Assembly (NCBI RefSeq): GCF_027579695.1
Contig: NC_083586.1
Span: forward strand, 6,878,001-6,942,000
Source: Neoarius graeffei
Lineage: Eukaryota; Chordata; Actinopteri; Siluriformes; Ariidae
Direction: 5' to 3'
Length of the DNA stretch: 64,000 nt
Numbering within the stretch: position 1 is the first letter of the stretch; each line of letters begins with the position of its first letter. The notes beneath the pieces were generated by a model. That model had not been told where the DNA came from and searched no databases. It saw nothing but the letters and a program-made list of their open reading frames with translations. A program made the translations under genes and the position numbers. Positions 63,470 to 64,000 of the stretch are shown here, in pieces.

Positions 63470-64000
63470 TATCTCAGATCTGGTTATTTCTTTAGACAAA
63501 GCTTTAGTTGTCTGAGATTTTAATATTCACTTCGATAACCCAGAAGACCATTTAAAAACAGCGTTTGTGTCTATTTTAGATTCAGTATGGATTAATCAGA
63601 ATGTCATAGGACCGACCCATAATGGTGGTCACACCCTTGATCTAATACTGACATTTGGGTGAAACGTAGACAATATAGTCTTACTTCCACAGTCTGAAGT
63701 TATCTCAGATCATTATCTCATCTCATTCAAACTACGTCTGAGTAATAATATATGCACCTCATCACACTACTGTATTAAAAGTACATTCATGTCAACTACT
63801 GCACAGAGCTTTATAAGTGATCTCCCAGAGTTATCAATTTTGACTGGGTCACTGTCAGTCCCTGCAGAACTTGATCAGGCAACTGAATGCTTAGAGTCAA
63901 CATTCCGCCATACCTCAGATAATGTAGCTCCTCTTAAAAGGAAAATGGTCAGAGACAAAAAATTAGCACCCTGGTATAATGATGGCACTCACATATTAAA
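63470..64000 (+). pseudogene. LINE copy C ORF2, endonuclease end and linker, runs off window
   Basis: Resumes ISDLVISLDKALVV, then a TGA where copy B has the Gly of GDFN, then DFNIHFDNPED, GPTHNGGHTLDLILTFG with another stop, SEVISDHYLISFKLRLSNN, LESTFRHTSDNVAPLKRKMV and LAPWYNDGTHI at the edge. The RT must lie beyond 64000. Confidence 0.88.

Larger units (their letters stand above)
60391..64000 (+). mobile_element. LINE copy C, same family as copy B, split by a Tc1 element
   Basis: LINE sequence at 60391-61851 and 63470-64000, continuing past the window edge. ORF1 is essentially complete and open. ORF2 starts at about 61400 and is interrupted by the Tc1 (61852-63469). It matches copy B over 60703-61851 and 63470-63920 with minor differences. 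The 5' end within 60380-60420 is approximate. Confidence 0.9.

Overview
The window looks like ray-finned fish nuclear DNA. I infer an otophysan, possibly a catfish, from the tRNA-headed SINE family and the mix of LINE, Gmr1-type, Penelope and hAT elements; no species-diagnostic gene is present. I found no host protein-coding gene, no rRNA and no functional tRNA gene. Almost everything recognisable is a transposable element, much of it nested, and many insertions can be dated relative to one another from target-site duplications (TSDs) read directly in the sequence.

Layout. 1-2040: unique DNA with a microsatellite and one SINE. 2041-7015: nearly full-length L2/CR1-type LINE on the minus strand (esterase-type ORF1, broken endonuclease/RT ORF2). 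8296-12731: a large DNA element with inverted repeats of about 1.15 kb enclosing two converging gene remnants, one resembling the C-terminus of an integrase-core protein. This is the least familiar object here. 12822-14975: a TA-flanked element that contains a Harbinger-like MITE that contains a LINE fragment. 15655-19839: 5'-truncated Ty3/Gypsy (Gmr1-like) copy 1. 19843-20677: an 835-bp palindrome. 21980-22350: SINE. 22425-22790: an 80-bp tandem repeat.

22916-40275 is one LINE (copy B) stretched from about 3.5 kb to 17 kb by later insertions. They are a hAT element (24215-30656) that itself holds a Gmr1-like Gypsy with both LTRs (24343-29298); a second, BED-finger hAT (30991-33710) that holds a SINE that holds a 624-bp MITE; and a Penelope-like element (34419-39099) made of two oppositely oriented copies.

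40276-51060: repeat fragments, a SINE, a second copy of the first hAT family with a perfect 8-bp TSD, a hAT carrying two hairpins, a decayed Tc1 copy and a BED-finger hAT remnant. 51300-60390: an old endogenous retrovirus-like gag/protease relic split by about 7.1 kb of insertions (a Rex1-like LINE, a LINE with a C-terminal restriction-like endonuclease, others) and again by a SINE. 60391 to the window end: another copy (C) of the copy B LINE family, interrupted by a well-preserved Tc1/mariner element with a TA duplication.

No operon-like cooperation exists. The relationships are parasitic and stratigraphic. Most coding regions carry nonsense codons or frameshifts; the best preserved are the Gypsy copy 2 pol (two stops), the Penelope copies (one main lesion each), the Tc1 transposase (one visible stop) and LINE ORF1 proteins at 5323-6981 and 60391-61265 (open).
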